From the NCBI GenBank assembly GCA_028699715.1, contig JAQVUC010000080.1, forward strand, positions 1 through 5,846: a stretch of DNA of 5,846 nucleotides, in the 5' to 3' direction. Source of the DNA: Anaerolineaceae bacterium. GTDB lineage: Bacteria > Chloroflexota > Anaerolineae > Anaerolineales > Anaerolineaceae. The translations under genes were made by a program, and so were the position numbers. The notes under the pieces were generated by a model that was not told the origin of the DNA, did not search any database, and worked only from the letters and a program-made list of their open reading frames with translations. Below, piece after piece: positions 5,654 through 5,846 of the stretch (position 1 is the stretch's first letter; every line of letters begins with the position of its first letter).

Positions 5654-5678
5654 ACCCTTCAATGAAGGGTCGTTTTAT
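5654..5678. terminator. Bidirectional rho-independent terminator
   Basis: ACCCTTC (5654-5660) and GAAGGGT (5664-5670) form a 7-bp stem around AAT. On the plus strand it is followed by CGTTTTAT, and on the minus strand by TTGTTTGTTTATG, so both sides have T-rich tails. It lies between the rightward HD gene/structured RNA and the leftward hydrogenase gene and can serve both. Confidence 0.7.
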
Positions 5679-5699
5679 ATTCATAAAGCTTGCTAACCT

Positions 5700-5846
5700 T
5701 TACTTCGTTGCGCAGGCGATGCAAGGGTCAAAGGCGCGTACAACCCGGCCAACCGCCCGGGCAAGCTCATTGCTGATACCTTCGGGACCGACATAACGTT
5801 TGGCCGCAACCATCAGTGCCCGGCGGATGGCCAGCATATTGTGCAC
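5700..5846 (-). CDS. [NiFe]-hydrogenase large subunit, C-terminal 48 residues
   Basis: Only the end of this gene is in the window. It enters at the right edge and stops at TAA (5700-5702). The last residues, RVVRAFDPCIACATK, hold the DPCxxC motif whose two cysteines bind the Ni-Fe centre and bridge its metals. The preceding HNMLAIRRALMVAAKRY helix and the GPEGISNELARAVGRV segment fit the large-subunit C-terminus. The catalytic subunit oxidises or evolves H2 with a small FeS subunit. The wording around DPC is closest, from memory, to group 3 (cytoplasmic, cofactor-linked) enzymes, but 48 residues do not settle the group. Unusually, the position of the normal His (or Arg) maturation site is Lys48, directly followed by the stop, so there is no C-terminal peptide for an endopeptidase to remove. 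The gene converges on the HD operon and ends 22 bp from the shared terminator. Confidence 0.9.
   Translation of the reverse strand: MHNMLAIRRALMVAAKRYVGPEGISNELARAVGRVVRAFDPCIACATK

Noticed and set aside
5255..5699. tRNA gene
   Set aside because: No GTTCRA T-loop with matching acceptor and anticodon stems is found on either strand.

Overview
The window looks like bacterial chromosome from an anaerobe or facultative anaerobe. It holds a mutS2 gene, a histidine-degradation gene (hutI) and the tail of a [NiFe]-hydrogenase large subunit. Base composition looks balanced by eye, and one gene starts with TTG. MutS2 and HutI are widespread, so taxonomy cannot be fixed. A Chloroflexota (Anaerolineae-like) or Firmicutes-like source would fit, but this is a weak inference.

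Layout. Positions 1-2166 (minus strand) carry most of mutS2, which leaves the window at the left edge before its expected Smr domain. A 141-bp divergent intergenic region holds a good extended -10 promoter for the rightward genes and a possible promoter for mutS2 lying almost on its start codon. Rightward follow a Cof-type HAD phosphatase (2308-3093, TTG start), imidazolonepropionase hutI (3130-4392), a 63-residue double-spanning membrane peptide (4409-4600) and an HD-domain phosphohydrolase (4613-5254). Their gaps are 36, 16 and 12 bp. The last two genes are tightly packed with their own Shine-Dalgarno sequences and probably translated as a pair. hutI may also have its own start-proximal promoter.

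From 5255 to 5699 there is no convincing protein gene. This 445-bp stretch is full of complementary segments. Its ends at 5268-5290 and 5592-5615 pair over about 20 bp, and inside lie two abutting hairpins, a long multi-helix domain and a third hairpin. A terminator-like hairpin follows at 5654-5678. I read this as an unidentified structured RNA of about 350 nt (alternatively a small terminal-inverted-repeat element), and it is the most interesting object here. Its 5' end can pair with three different 3' segments, so alternative folds are possible. I could not match it to RNase P RNA, tmRNA, SRP RNA, a tRNA or a group II intron.

On the right edge (5700-5846, minus strand) are the last 48 residues of a [NiFe]-hydrogenase large subunit. 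It keeps the DPCxxC nickel-ligand motif but ends in Lys where the usual His/Arg maturation site lies, with no removable C-terminal peptide. It converges on the same bidirectional terminator.

No single pathway links the genes: DNA repair/recombination or ribosome rescue (MutS2), small-molecule phosphatase (HAD), histidine catabolism (HutI), an HD hydrolase and a hydrogenase.
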